Positions 18,801 through 30,445 of a stretch of 64,000 bases of DNA are shown piece by piece. The stretch's first letter is position 1, and the number at the start of each line of letters is the position of its first letter. The stretch covers positions 16,062,501-16,126,500 of the forward strand of contig NC_135360.1 of assembly GCF_051622035.1 (NCBI RefSeq). The letters are read 5' to 3'. The notes below the pieces were generated by a model that ran no database searches, was not told the origin of the DNA, and saw only the letters and a program-made list of their open reading frames with translations. The stretch is from Arctopsyche grandis. Its lineage: Eukaryota; Arthropoda; Insecta; Trichoptera; Hydropsychidae. The position numbers and the translations under genes are program-made.

Positions 18801-21800
18801 ATATTTATTTTACTTGATTTATTGATATCAAATCACGAATATACATATGTTGCGTTTGTACATATTGATGTTATGAATAGATTTGCTTTAGCATGTTTTA
18901 TACATATGTAGGTAGCCTTATTCTTTTGTATTGCTAATTAATTTCAGTGCCGGTAAAGTGAACTCTTCATTATTACTTTGTATTATATCATCAGTTCAAA
19001 ATATTAAAATATTTGAGATTCAAAAAAAAACGATGACGGCGTATTATAATTTATTTGATGCGGTGATTTTAACAGTTTAAAGTTTTTTTCTAATATTTTT
19101 AAAAGATTAACGATAATTTTTTTTTTTATATGGAGAGTTTACTATTTGTTGGTAAAAATTGACGTGAATATATGTACTTACATGTGCTAGATTTTCTAAA
19201 AGGATTGTATGCATTCCAGTAAAAATATTTACATGTATTTAAAAGTTCAATATTTTCAATGCCACTGTTTATATTAATCTATCATTGATTGCGGGTTTAA
19301 ATAAAATGTATGAAACATTTCTTGAATACAATCTTTTCAGTTTATCGGTTTGGAACTATAGCTGTTTATTTTGTAGATGATTAATTTATGTTGGTTCATG
19401 TTGTCCGAATGGGATTTTTACTATGTAATTTATTTTGCAAAAATTATGTTGCTTTTGCATCAATACTGTTAATAATTTGAGTATTATGATAATCTACATT
19501 CGTACTATCTATTCGTAAAATTTTCTATAGAAACGGTGGATCTTTCAAATTGATCGTCGTTAGTTCAATAATGCGTTTTCTGAATTCAATTTCTGGTGTA
19601 ATTCTTGTTATCTTTTATGTAATATATACATATAAGAAGTGATTGATTTTGTTTATACTCGCAGAAAACTGGAGATGAAAGTGCTCGGAGAGTATGTTTT
19701 CAGTGTTATTTTGCTCTCTAGATGGTCCTTAACATTATTTAGTTAAAATAAATGTTTTGCTAATACTGCCTATTATATGTTTTTGTTTTTTTTCTTTCTT
19801 TTTTTTTGATACGGTTGATAAAGTGATGTGAATGGGCCGTTGAGTTGGGCCCCTGCCTGATAATAAGTCACTGTGATCATCCCCACGGTCCTCCATAAAG
19901 GTAGACTACATCCACAAGTACCAAGCTACTTACTTGCATTATATATCTATATATATATATATATATACCAATATATACTTAAATATATATATTAATATAC
20001 ATTATATTTTATTCAGGCAATTAAAGCCTTATCATTTTATTTCCTGTATATTCTCTCTCTATCTTTCGCTCTGATATGAATTTAATTTTATACATGTAAA
20101 TCATCTTTATGGATACATATTTATTTTACTTATTATTTATGAAGTGTCTCTTTATTTTCGAGAATATTTTTATTTAATTTTTTTTGCGTTTATACATTGA
20201 GTATTCTACCATATTCATGATGTTTTTTTTTATTATTATATAATATACATACAGTAACATGCAGAGAAATCGCATCACTTTCAATTGTTCGATGTTTTCG
20301 ATTTTTTTTAATTACATGAAGCTATACACAAGTTTTTTTGGTTTTATTATTTGATTTCAACTATTTAACATGTTTTACGATTAAAAAATATTATTTATAT
20401 TTTTAAATTAAGGCGAGATACGAATTTAAAAAAAAATGCAAAATAGGGCATCTTTCTTATATGTATTTCAAATGTCTCTAGCTAAAATAATATTACAGTA
20501 TATATTTTTCTATGAATTAAAATACATAGGCAATGAACATATGACAACAATAAATAGTAATATAATAATTACTAGTCAATCGTCTTGCTTCTATGATGGG
20601 ATGGTACCTGCCGGCGGGAACAATACGACTTTTTTTGTCGTCCGAAATTTCTGCAAACCATACAGAGACTCCGACTGAATAAATTGGATGAGGAGAAAGC
20701 CGAACGAACATTTCAGTTATCAGTGTGTTACTAGAATAGTTGAAAACCGGGCGGCCAAATGATTTGGGGATGTTTTTCGTATTACGGCATGGAAGTGCTA
20801 CGTTTTTTCAATGGTAAAGTGAAGACTATAGACTATGAAAAAAATTTGGGAATTTTTTTCCGTCTTATTGAACAACATCTTTCAAAGTCAACCGACTTCA
20901 AAATTTCAGGCCGATTTTGCAAATTATCATCGGGCACAAATGATATTTATTGTATTTAAAATAAGTGATTGATATCATCAAACAAATTTAATAGCATTTT
21001 ATTAAGTTTGGACGTCTATTTTTTTTACAAATAAAAAAATACAAAGAGAAAGTAGATATTCATCACTAAAATGACCAGACAATAGCCCCGACTTACAACC
21101 TATCGAATATTTATGGGCTATTATAAAGCAAAGGGAATAAAAACAACACCCTGGGGCAAATTATGAGTTAAAAAAACTGTTTAAAATGTATGGTTTGAAG
21201 AAATTTCGGACGACATACTAAAAAAAGTCGTATTGTCCCTGCCGGCAGGTACCATCCCATCATAGAAGCAAGACGATTGTCTAGTAATTATTATATTACT
21301 ATTTATTGTTGTCATATGTTCATTGCCTATGTATTTTAATTCATAGAAAAATATATACTGTAATATTATTTTAGCTAGAGACATTTGAAATACATATAAG
21401 AAAAATGCCCTATTTTGCATGTTTTTTTAAAATTCGTATCTCGCCTTAAATTAAAAATATAAATAATCTTTTTTAATCGTAAAACATGTTAAATAGTTGA
21501 AATCAAATAATAAAACCAAAAAAACTTGTGTATAGCTTCATGTAATTAAAAAAAATCGAAAACATCGAACAATTGAAAGTGATGCGATTTCTCTGCATGT
21601 TACTGTATATGATTGTTTATATTAAAACATCACGTGTTTTTGTCTTTTTTTGATTATATATATATATTCTTGACGACATATTTTTTGTTGATATATATAT
21701 AACAGATAATTGCCATGTGTTTGGGGTGATGATTGAATATGTGCCATGCTCGCCAGCTTATAGATCTTTGTGTTTTTGTGCGTTTACACGTGCAACCTAT

Positions 21801-23982
21801 ATAATCGCAAACACAAACTCAATGTAATGTACATAAATAGTCATGTATGTGGACATTCGTATTGTATTATGTACATACATATCAAATTAATATCGAAATT
21901 GTATCTGAAAGGGGCAAGTTGATTTGTAAATATGTTGTATTTTATATTTTTTATTAACGTGTAATCCAGTGTTGCGTGATTTCAGTATATTTTCAATACC
22001 GTGTTTGATTTATGTACATATATGGTGATGGGAGTATCTTTAAAAAACATAAATGTATGACATTATAACTATACTATAGGCGAGCATGACACGCTTGGAA
22101 TTAGCACAGCTGTGGCCCAATTATAATGTATTTGAATGTTTGGCATGGTCGTGAATTGCTTCAATAAATCACATTACATATTACTTGATTCCTTGGATAT
22201 TAGATGCCTAGTTAGTTATTATTTAAGAACACTTTTAATAAACATAATATGTGGTAGGTTTTATTTTGAGACTGATAATTAAGTTTTGGTTTTTATATAA
22301 CTATATTATAGTTAATACTTGCAATTTGGGCAAAACCTTCGTGACTTCTTTTATGCTCCGTTTGTCTCGTGACACTTTCATTTGAATTAAATGTATACAT
22401 AAACGTTTCTAAATTAAGGTAAGTACTCCGGGTAAAAGAAGTCTATGAAGTTTGGTCATATTGCTCGCACATAAGTATAACATCAGCACTTCTTGCAGTT
22501 CCACAGTCTTTTATAAGCATATTCTTTTAAAGATCAAAACGTTGATTACACGTGTTCAGTGTGCGCTTTGTTTATTTTTCGTATATTAGTCATAATAAAT
22601 TGATGCCTGCTGATTAAGTATTATTTTTTTAAATATGATTTAACTCGATGTGCACATTTTTTGTATAGACGTTTTTCCCGCATTGAAAGGTTACCAAAGA
22701 AATCTGTTACGGCAGTGTAAAGGTTATCATCCTAGTGTCCTGTATTTCTGATCGACGTTGAAAATACATTTTTATTTTATAGTTTTTGTATATTTTTATG
22801 TATGATTTGCATAAAGATTATAAACAAATTTATAAACAAGACTGTGAAATTGTTAATGCTTGTTGTACTACTTATGAATAAGGTTTAGCGGGTAAGTAAT
22901 GTCTTTTTTTTAAATTTCAGTGTAAATCTTAGGCACTCAATTAATAAGTAGGTTCTTTCTAAATTACCTAGAGCAAGCAATTCACTTATTTATAACTTAA
23001 TAATAGATTGTTAAAAGTTACCATTTTTCAAATGTATTGTCGTGATTTAAATGAAAATCGACGGTTAAAGTCGTGCTATGGAATATTGTTCTAGTTTTAC
23101 AATAAAATTCTTACACAGGTGTCATTGTAAAGCTTTCCACCGAATTTATTAACGAGTATTTTGATTGGACACAGTTTTGATGTTGTATGTATTTGCCATC
23201 GCCCTGATGTGACGTGTTTTCTTTTTGGCAGAAGCATATGCCAGACGAAATTGGCATTGATTCGCCCGGTTGTCACACTTAGTAGATTATAGGTGAGATA
23301 ATATTAATTCAAACAGGTGATTGTTACCTGCAATCACAGCGGTCGTTACCAACTGCTGTTGGACTCAGAGGTCCCCTGTTAATATTTTTAAGCTACACAT
23401 GTAAACTGAGTTGTTTATCTAAATGTATGCTTCATGGACTGAATTTGCGTTGTTAAATTGCAACCATAATTTGAACCATACATTTTTTTTAAATGTTTGT
23501 TTCATTTGAAATTTTGATTTTAAGTCTGAAATAATTGATGTCATAATGTGTGAAGAATATTTTATCCACGTAATCAATTTGTCGTTTTATAATACGTCTT
23601 ATTTTTATTTTTTTTTTAGTATATTTGCATAAAGCTCTATATAAGTATTGCACGAATTTAATTTTGAATATATTACTTTTATTTTTTTTTGTTTACATTG
23701 ATTGTTCGGATTTCACAATTTATAATTTGAAAGTATATACGTATATATGTATGTGATATGTATTAAAGATTCGGCAATGAAATTGATAATGCCGACTGTT
23801 CTTCACTCATGAAGCATTTTGAATAAAGTTGCTGCGAGTATTTCTAATATGTGATTGTGTGTTTGTGGTGTGTAGGCATGATTCAACTGGGTGGGATGAT
23901 GGGCCCCATGCAAGCGATGGGTCCAGTGGCGTTTCCAGGGGCGGTAAGCGGCTTGCACATGATGCCACCTCGTTTTAGGTGA
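12490..23982 (+). CDS. BuGZ: BuGZ/ZNF207 orthologue, Bub3-binding zinc-finger protein, 434 aa
   Basis: BuGZ is known in animals as a spindle and kinetochore factor that binds and stabilises Bub3 through a GLEBS motif and promotes microtubule and tubulin condensation. Exons: 12490-12530, 15811-15937, 16022-16148, 16227-16434, 16511-16612, 16694-16979, 17111-17417, 23876-23982; 1305 nt, open throughout. Exon 1 encodes [14 protein letters not shown], the family's hallmark start. Two zinc fingers follow at residues 13-34 and 37-58 (C-X2-C in each, [19 protein letters not shown] in the second), then the family signature [12 protein letters not shown]. Next come an acidic DDDSDDDE stretch, Pro/Met-rich low complexity, and a GLEBS motif near residues 234-255 ([18 protein letters not shown]) with the key adjacent glutamates. 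A Gln/Met/Pro-rich tail ends HMMPPRFR. Exon 1 sits in a GC-rich island suited to a promoter. Intron 1 (3.3 kb) and intron 7 (6.5 kb) are full of transposons. A GTAAGC at 23944 inside the last exon could serve as an alternative donor. Confidence 0.93.
12697..12772 (+). repeat. 9-bp tandem repeat (ACCATTGT-type) in BuGZ intron 1
   Basis: Successive units of the form CACTGCG give way to TGCACCATT and TGTACCATT, about seven units with one-base variants. It is a short minisatellite inside the GC-rich island. Confidence 0.7.
13075..14290 (-). pseudogene. RTE-like LINE fragment, split by a piggyBac insertion
   Basis: Read on the minus strand, 14290-14145 encodes a reverse-transcriptase tail segment ([19 protein letters not shown]...GRQSP). 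After skipping the piggyBac, the same frame resumes at 13188-13075 as [13 protein letters not shown] ... LGQDREK, with a stop inside it. The break falls exactly at a TTAA. It is the same kind of LINE tail as at 11.1 kb but not the same subfamily. Confidence 0.75.
13193..14140 (-). mobile_element. internally deleted piggyBac-like element with TTAA TSD
   Basis: TTAA at 13189-13192 and 14141-14144 flank terminal repeats CACTTTGT...GCGGGT and ACCCGATCACAAAGTG. The minus strand encodes a piggyBac remnant: a start [10 protein letters not shown] joined to the C-terminal part [14 protein letters not shown] +1 frame change then leads to the cysteine-rich domain [20 protein letters not shown]. The catalytic core is absent. 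Subterminal palindromes CACGAGAATTCTCGTG lie near 14064 and 14109, with a diverged one at 14020. Confidence 0.85.
14300..15800. other. rest of BuGZ intron 1, no further feature seen
   Basis: Mixed AT-rich sequence with short ORFs only. No splice-bounded exon fits the BuGZ frame between 12530 and 15811. Confidence 0.5.
17418..20251. other. BuGZ intron 7, proximal part
   Basis: AT-rich with no coding sequence. One GC-richer patch at 19820-19930 (around GGGCCGTTGAGTTGGGCCC) can form small stems but matches nothing I know. Confidence 0.45.
20252..21605 (+). mobile_element. Tc1-like transposon with ~415-bp terminal inverted repeats
   Basis: A 1354-bp element flanked by the TA dinucleotide (20250-20251, 21606-21607). 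It starts CAGTAACATGCAGAGAAATC and ends with the reverse complement. Arms 20252-20664 and 21187-21605 match almost throughout, leaving only about 520 bp between them. That centre holds decayed Tc1/mariner transposase: a WGCFSYYG motif at about 20761 and the DSPDLxPIEYLW-type motif at about 21073 ([19 protein letters not shown]), preceded by TGA in place of the usual Trp. It is non-functional and sits in BuGZ intron 7. Confidence 0.9.
21608..23311. other. BuGZ intron 7, distal part
   Basis: AT-rich sequence with scattered moderate-GC segments. Near 23231 an acceptor-like CTTTTTGGCAG precedes an ATGCCA/TGGCAT stem, but no exon in the BuGZ frame is convincing. Confidence 0.4.
23312..23380 (+). 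repeat. recurring stem element, copy a
   Basis: Begins AACAGGTGATTG and ends GGTCCCCTGTT, so AACAGG pairs with CCTGTT. An apical stem CAGCGGT (23337-23343) pairs with ACTGCTG (23352-23358) over an 8-nt loop. It shares ordered blocks ACAGGTGA, ATCACA, GTTGG and CCCCTGT with three other segments downstream. It lies in BuGZ intron 7. Confidence 0.5.
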
Positions 23983-25167
23983 TCCCCGCCTCCATCAGCA
24001 TCACACCATCTCTGGCTTCTCTATCAATGAGTGTCCATATATGAAGTCGGTGCATTTCTTATTACTTATTTGATCTTCATATTCTTAAAAAGTATTTAAT
24101 GAGACTACTGATTTTAATTACCTCTGCTTGATTTGTATAATCTAAATAACCACAATAATTTAATCAATTGTATAAAAATATGACAGTTATTTTTGTTTTG
24201 TTTACCGATAAAAAAAAGTCTAGTGGTATGATTTAGGATAATTAAATTGTTCAAATTTGTTAAGGCGAATTTATTAATAACAATTGTTTTATTTATTGTT
24301 ATATAATTTATTTTGAAATTCGACATACGTATGTGTGGTGTATATGTTAGAATGTCTGTAACATAGTTCATTTTATGAATGCTACAATGTATGATATGTG
24401 ACTATCGGTAGTATATTTAATAGTTGATTGATTGTGTGCTATAACAGTGTTCAGTGCTTAAACTTGTATTCGGATGCGATAGTATTGATTTGTTTTTACT
24501 GTCAACAGATATTTTAACTGCTGTGATGGTTCCGTGTTTATAAAGAGAGCCCTTTTGTTCAGTGATAAGGGTATGTAAATTTAAGATCCTTTTTAATCCT
24601 TCATACTCGCTCTTCACATTTTGTGTGCCCCACAGCTGATAACTACAAAATATCTCCGAGCTTCTACTTTTCGTCTGCTTAGTGAATGACATTTTATAAC
24701 TATTAAAGTCTAAACGTTCAGTATGTATTCGACAATCTTGAAATAACATCGTTAGCTTTATTGTGATGATTATACACTGTTAGTGGTGGAGGGAATTTTG
24801 TAAGAATGATTCCTGGACCTGGACAAAACAAATCAGGTCAGTTTTATTTTCATATTTTATTCAAATGTTTATCTGACAGGCTGTTAAGGTAAGCCCTAAA
24901 TGGTTTTTTTTTTGTTTTTAATAAGCGTCGCTACAGTTGAAAATGTGTTTTTAGTTTATATGAACGTAATTTATTTTAATTTAATGTATACAAATGATAC
25001 TGAATAATATAGTGCACTATTGACTATAGATAAAATGATAATATTACCTTGGAGATTATATGTGAGCACTGATAGTTTTTTTTATATGTATACGTGGATT
25101 ATGGAATTACTTTTCGTCCTGCTGAAAAACAGGTGATATGTTAACATTTTATTATATAAGACAAATT

Positions 25168-25300
25168 GACAGGTGATAGGGGAATAATCACAATGGCTGT
25201 TGTTGGACCTGGTAAACGAACATGTTCTGTTCAAATATAATCAAATAACTCTCAAATTTTTACAAATTATATATAAATACCAACGGACGGTCCCTTGTTA
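25168..25300 (+). repeat. recurring stem element, copy b
   Basis: Starts GACAGGTGATAGGGG, continues AATCACAATGGCTGTTG and TTGGACCTGG. The closing block GGTCCCTTGTTA is displaced to about 25289. It has the same block order as the copies at 23312, 25405 and 25820. Confidence 0.45.
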
Positions 25301-25302
25301 TT

Positions 25303-25404
25303 GTAGAACTAACAATCTCACTCTAAATCGAATAGTCGAATTGTATATTGTATGGCTGTTTTTTTAATATTGCTCTCCCGTGTTAATTGATTTGTTAGTT
25401 CTAC
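25303..25404. repeat. 102-nt hairpin with 13-bp perfect arms
   Basis: GTAGAACTAACAA at 25303-25315 is the exact reverse complement of 25392-25404. The right arm abuts copy c of the recurring element, and the left arm abuts the closing block of copy b. Confidence 0.6.
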
Positions 25405-25497
25405 GACAGGTGAGAAAGTGCAGATAGTGTTTCTGGAGTTGAACACGTTCTGCTTATTATATCACAACAGCCGTTGTTGGGCCGCTGCTCCCCTGTT
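25405..25497 (+). repeat. recurring stem element, copy c
   Basis: Starts GACAGGTGAG and ends GCTCCCCTGTT. An internal hairpin pairs GCAGA..GTGTT (about 25430-25441) with AACAC..TCTGC. The ATCACAACAGCCGTTG and TTGGG blocks follow. It matches the other copies in block order. Confidence 0.5.
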
Positions 25498-25659
25498 AGC
25501 CACACGTCTGAAGTATTCCTTTTTTTTGTTCATATTATCGATGTATGCCTCTTTTCTTTGAAATGTTTATAAGATGTAACATTATTTGTTTTTTTTTTTT
25601 TTTTGATTTTTACTTTGAAACACTCCTTGTATTCTAAGTTACAATCTTTTAATTGAATA

Positions 25660-25661
<2 letters not shown>

Positions 25662-25735
<74 letters not shown>
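25662..25735. repeat. (TA)n microsatellite
   Basis: An uninterrupted TA dinucleotide run of 74 bases. Confidence 0.95.
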
Positions 25736-25737
<2 letters not shown>

Positions 25738-25819
25738 CTTTATACAATGACTGTATGTTTTTTATTTGTTCTAAAATGAAATTGAAATAGATAAAAAATA
25801 ATATACTTCAGCCGGAATT

Positions 25820-25880
25820 AACAGGTGACTTGATGAATTGTCACAACATTTGGTTGTTGGATTGGTGGCCCCCTGTCACA
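25820..25880 (+). repeat. recurring stem element, copy d
   Basis: Starts AACAGGTGACTTGATGAA, then GTCACAAC, GTTGTTGGA and GGCCCCCTGTCA. GTGAC pairs with GTCAC and ACAGG with CCTGT. This is the copy most similar to copy a. Confidence 0.5.
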
Positions 25881-28660
25881 TATATTGTTAAAAGTCTCGT
25901 GTATTTTATATCATGAAAACGCCTAACCAAATGTCACACATAAACTGCTTCTTTTTATTGAATAATGTAGATTTCCTACTTGAAATAAATTATGGTTAGG
26001 TTTTACTATTTATTCGGTATTGTATTATATTAGTTTGAATTGTGCATATTAATAATGAGTTTTATTTGTAAACGTACATAAGACTTTCGAATCTTCATTA
26101 GTCACAATTAGGAAAATGATAATTTAACGTGTGCTCAATTGCTTAGAAATATAGTAATTTATGTATTATATTAAAAAAATAATGATAGAGGCCATATTGA
26201 AATTAATAGTTTGTTATATTTTTACGACTTGCACAGATTTTTCTTCAATACGATTTTACATACAATAGCTTGCGAATAATAAATACTTAATCAATTTATG
26301 GCTAATGCCTTTTTTTTTGTTAAATTCACTGTTGCATTTAAATTTTTGAATTTTCTCTTAGTGGTTTATTGACATTTGGATAGGGCTTATGGTAAAAAAA
26401 GAAAAAAATGTCCTCAACTGTCTTTAATATGATGTAATGCGTATTATTTATGTATTCTCAGTTTTGTAGTTCAATCATGCTGCAGAGTTTAAACACAATA
26501 AATAATAACATACCAAAAAAAGGTGTTTTAATAATTTTAGTACATATCCAACCATTATGTAAATATTTCTTACATCAAGAGTTATAAATCTACAACAAGC
26601 ATCTGCTCGTATAAATTTAAACTCGGTCAGACGCCCTTTTGCATGTCAAAATGTTCAATTGCCTTTTATATAATAATGATTACACATTTTTGCGAGTCTC
26701 CCCTTCTGTTGGTTTAGTTATTCATCAAATTCTTTACAAAACTTTAATCATCCAGGTGCTGTATTGAAATATGTATACCTTGTTAAAAAAATAGCCGTTA
26801 CTTTGATTCTTAAACGGGATATAAAATTTGATTCTGCATCAATTTGTGATTTAAATTCCTTATAACATTTTGAAAAATGATTCAACTCTACGCTGTACAT
26901 ATTTACATATGTGGGTATTCATTATTAGTATCAGGTGACCAGTATTCATTCAATTGAAGCTGTTGTAAGTTTGCTTCTCCACTGCATACAAATTTACGCG
27001 TTCCATAATTGGAAAGAAATGTGACTCACAAGGCTTTCACGGTTTGTAACGTGCATATAACCAATATATTTTTCGTTCTTGAAAAAATGTAATAGAGCGT
27101 ATCGTTTGATCTTAAATTTCCGCAAGTAATTTAAATGATTGCAAATTTTATTACAACGATTGCAATTACCAATGCGAAACGTCCGTTCAGTGTTGCAACG
27201 ATGCAACAGTGTGCAGCGAGCGCTCGTTTATTAAAATAGCTAAAAAATTTGGTTGTCAGTGCTATTTTGTAATTAAGAACACAAATTAATCAAGTAAAGT
27301 AAGAATTCATTTGCACCGAGACAATATTAACGAGCTCTGCAAATAAGATAAGGTTTGTATATAAATTAAATTTAAAAAAAAAACAGCTTGCAGAAAAGTA
27401 TTCTTTATTTTTCGCTTGTTTATTATATCTTTTGTTTTTATTTAAATTATTACAAATTTGAGGACACTTATGTATCTGATGCATTACAAAATTATTGCAA
27501 TATGTCATGTGTAATTAAATAAATACACTGATGTCTTTATATGTAAGAATATATGTATGTATGTACATAATGTAGATTTACATGTAGACATAGGCTATGT
27601 TTAAAATATGTTTGTTTTTGTTATTAACAATTGTTATCTCTTAGTACAATCATGCGACAACATTTTGCGATGATATAAATTTTTGGGAAACTTGAATGTC
27701 GCTAAAATTATGTTACCTATTCACGGCCTAATTTTTTTTATAGGGGTACTTAACTGTGACGAAACACGCTAACATTTATTTACGAATCTACTTCGTTTAT
27801 GTATATACATGGGAAATATTTCTATAAATCCACTTATTTGTTACATACTACATGGAAATATTGAATTTATATATAAAAATCAAAACTAGATTGTATTATC
27901 GTTCACTTCTCATAAATGGGTCATTTGAAGCAGTATAGTGTCCATTCAAGAATTGATAGAACTGTGAATGAGTATTGAATAGTTGGAATCTGTCGAAAAT
28001 TTTTTTGTGAAGGGAGTGTTTGTCCAATAGGTACAATACCTACTGAACTAATATCTAATTAGTTATATTAACAACACACACTTATCTTTATATAATTTTG
28101 AATTGTCCTCATACATCTACATACATACGTACATAGGCTGTCTAACTTTAGATAATCTAAGGACCAGATTAAAGAAAAAGATCAACCTGGAATTAAAAGT
28201 CACCAAGACATATCTGAAACTGTTGTGGTAAGAACACGCTCAAACGTGTGGCACGGCACGCCTAGGTAGACTCTAGCTATGATAGGCGTGTCTTCATGCT
28301 ACGAAGTTTCTGCTACATTTATTCAAATGTGGGAATTACTGTTAAACTTATATAAGCCCATTTTAAAGTTCAATGAAGTCGACTAATAAAGTTCTCAACA
28401 TGGGGGCTTTATTGGTTCCTCCCACGAATACAGTCTGAGAGACCCCTTCGTCGGAGAATGAGATGGTTGTCCAGCTATATTTCACTAGAACAACCGCACA
28501 GCACTCTGCTGTAAATACGAGGATAAAATATCACCGAAAACTCTCCAGGAGGTGAATTTTGGTCTGGATCGCCATAGCATAGTGCTATCGATTTTTTACT
28601 GTGCAAAACTATAAACAAAAAAAAAACGTGCCGCGTACCACTCTGTATCTGCACCTTGAA

Positions 28661-28876
28661 CAGTGGTGTCACCCCAATTTTGGAACAATGGGTTTCCAAT
28701 TTTTTTTCAATAAAATTATTAATATATTATACTTTTTTTTTCGTTCAAGGCACTATATAAATGAAAGTTCATTAAATATTCAAGATTTGTATAGTTTTTG
28801 ACAAAAATTATATGAATTTTTGGATTAAATAACGGGTTTCCGAAAACCCGTGGAAACCATTAGGGTGACACCACTG
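28661..28876. mobile_element. hAT-like MITE, TIR CAGTGGTGTCACCC
   Basis: A 216-bp non-coding element bounded by CAGTGGTGTCACCC and GGGTGACACCACTG. Flanks ACCTTGAA (28653-28660) and ACCTTGTG (28877-28884) resemble an aged 8-bp duplication. Confidence 0.8.
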
Positions 28877-29689
28877 ACCTTGTGTGTGATTTATGTAAGC
28901 TGAAAACAACGTTCTTTAACAACCATTAATTCCACAATGTCTGCATTTCAGAAAAACGTAATCAGAATAGTTATAAATATTGCACTGAAGAAGTTCTCCT
29001 TATGCAACATTCGTCACAGTCAGATTTATTGTCTCTTCGTATGATATTAATCAATTTTACAGCCACTATTAAAAAACAATATAAAATGAATTGCGATTTT
29101 TTTCTTACATCGAATGAATGAACGTTTAGTTTTATTTTTCAATATAATCCTAATAAATGCATTTGATCAAGTATTTTTTTTATTCCAAGTCAAAAGATTT
29201 GTCTCTTAGAGTCTGCGGAAAATATGATACATGTATGTATATACATAGCCAATAGTATCATACTACGGGAGACATGACGCATGGGAAATCTTTTCGTGCA
29301 TGGTGCAAGCAGTGGCGTCGCTAGGGTTGGTGTCACTCCCCAACCCAAGTCATATTTACAAAAGAATAAATAAAAAATTCTTCGATGGCAGATATGAGAC
29401 TCTTGTTTTGGATAGCTTGAAACAAGGCTACTTCTTCAATTGTCTTTGATCTCATTTGGAGCTGAAATTGAAAACATCGTCCTCTTGTGAGCTTAGCGAC
29501 CCTTGTTTGCGCCCCTGTCGATATTTTTTTAACCACAGATCTTCCCTCTATCGCGATTTCATGATCATCTAATTTTAAAAGCACTTGTTCAATGCTCCAC
29601 AAGGTGACCGCACTTCTCTAGCTATCTTGAAACTTCTAGTAATGATAATGGCACCCCTAGCCACCCTTGAGTTGGAATATCCTTTCATA

Positions 29690-30158
29690 GCCTTCAGCAT
29701 GGGTCGGTGGTTGGGCTTTTGTCTAGTACTGAGAGGTCGCCGTGTTTGATCTCGTGAGTTGACCTCAATTGAAAAGAATTTATTCCGAGTATATTATCTG
29801 TAATGCTGTTGGTCAGGCATGGATATTCGTGACTCAAAGTTGATCGTTTCCTATCAAAGTTTGCCAATTTTTCTGATTTCATTGTTGAAACGGTTCCTCC
29901 ATTAAATTGGATAAAAACCATCCTACACACTATGTCAATACTATTTGAGAATGATTTATGTACAATAAAATGTATGTACAAGTTAAAAAAAAACTCATGG
30001 ATGTCTCGTTAATTTCGAGTTTTTCAGTGTCTTGTAATTCAGCGACTTATGTAATAAAAATTCTGCATTGTTTGTAATTGGCCAGGAAGGCGCATTGGGG
30101 TTTGCCTGTTGGCCTTTCCTGGTATATATATAAGTATGTAAAAATAAATAATAAATAT
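29690..30158 (+). mobile_element. SINE, copy 1
   Basis: A tRNA-like head (GGTCGGTGGTTGG and GTGTTTGATCTCG near 29703 and 29732) is followed by the family's conserved core: GTGACTC, TTGATCGTTTCCTATCA, AGTTTGCCAATTT and TTGTTGAAACGGTTCCTCC. It ends in CCTTTCCTGGTATATA and an A-rich tail. It is nested in the hAT at 29310. Confidence 0.8.
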
Positions 30159-30291
30159 GTTTAGTTTTTGCACTGTATTGGAGTTATTTCTACGAAATTC
30201 AGGCAAACAAACATATTCCGAGACGGACGAGTCGTTTCGGCTGCGCATAAATTAATTTAAAATTTGTAATGTTATATATTTACTAGTAAGT

Positions 30292-30431
30292 ATAGGCGCT
30301 CGGGTTCTATTTCCCAGGAAAGAGGGGCTGCCTTTTGTCAATTTCTACTGTCTTACAAAGCTAGAGAGCAAAAAAAAAAAATTGACAATAGGCAATCCCA
30401 CTTTCCTGGGAAATAGAACCCGAGCGCCTAT
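30292..30431. mobile_element. 140-bp foldback element with >30-bp perfect arms
   Basis: The left arm starts ATAGGCGCTCGGGTTC and the right arm ends with its exact reverse complement. Pairing continues through TATTTCCCAGGAAAG, and with mismatches through the TTGTCAATTT blocks. The transcript would be one long hairpin. No TSD is evident. Confidence 0.85.
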
Positions 30432-30445
30432 CCTTAGTTACTTGT

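Larger units (their letters stand above)
23983..28660. other. BuGZ 3' region and intergenic DNA, no gene seen
   Basis: Apart from the recurring elements and the microsatellite listed separately, this is AT-rich non-coding DNA. A Gly/Pro-encoding stretch at about 24784-24836 (reads MIPGPGQNKS) is bordered by AG and GT, but its phase does not fit the known BuGZ exons. No clear poly(A) signal for BuGZ was placed. Confidence 0.4.

Noticed and set aside
21748-22090. 10-bp inverted pair CATGCTCGCC / GGCGAGCATG about 330 bp apart
   Set aside because: Too short for its spacing to exclude chance, and it has no further pairing beyond a TATAG match.
24784-24836. Extra BuGZ exon encoding MIPGPGQNKS
   Set aside because: It has AG and GT borders, but no phase compatible with the preceding exon gives an open frame.
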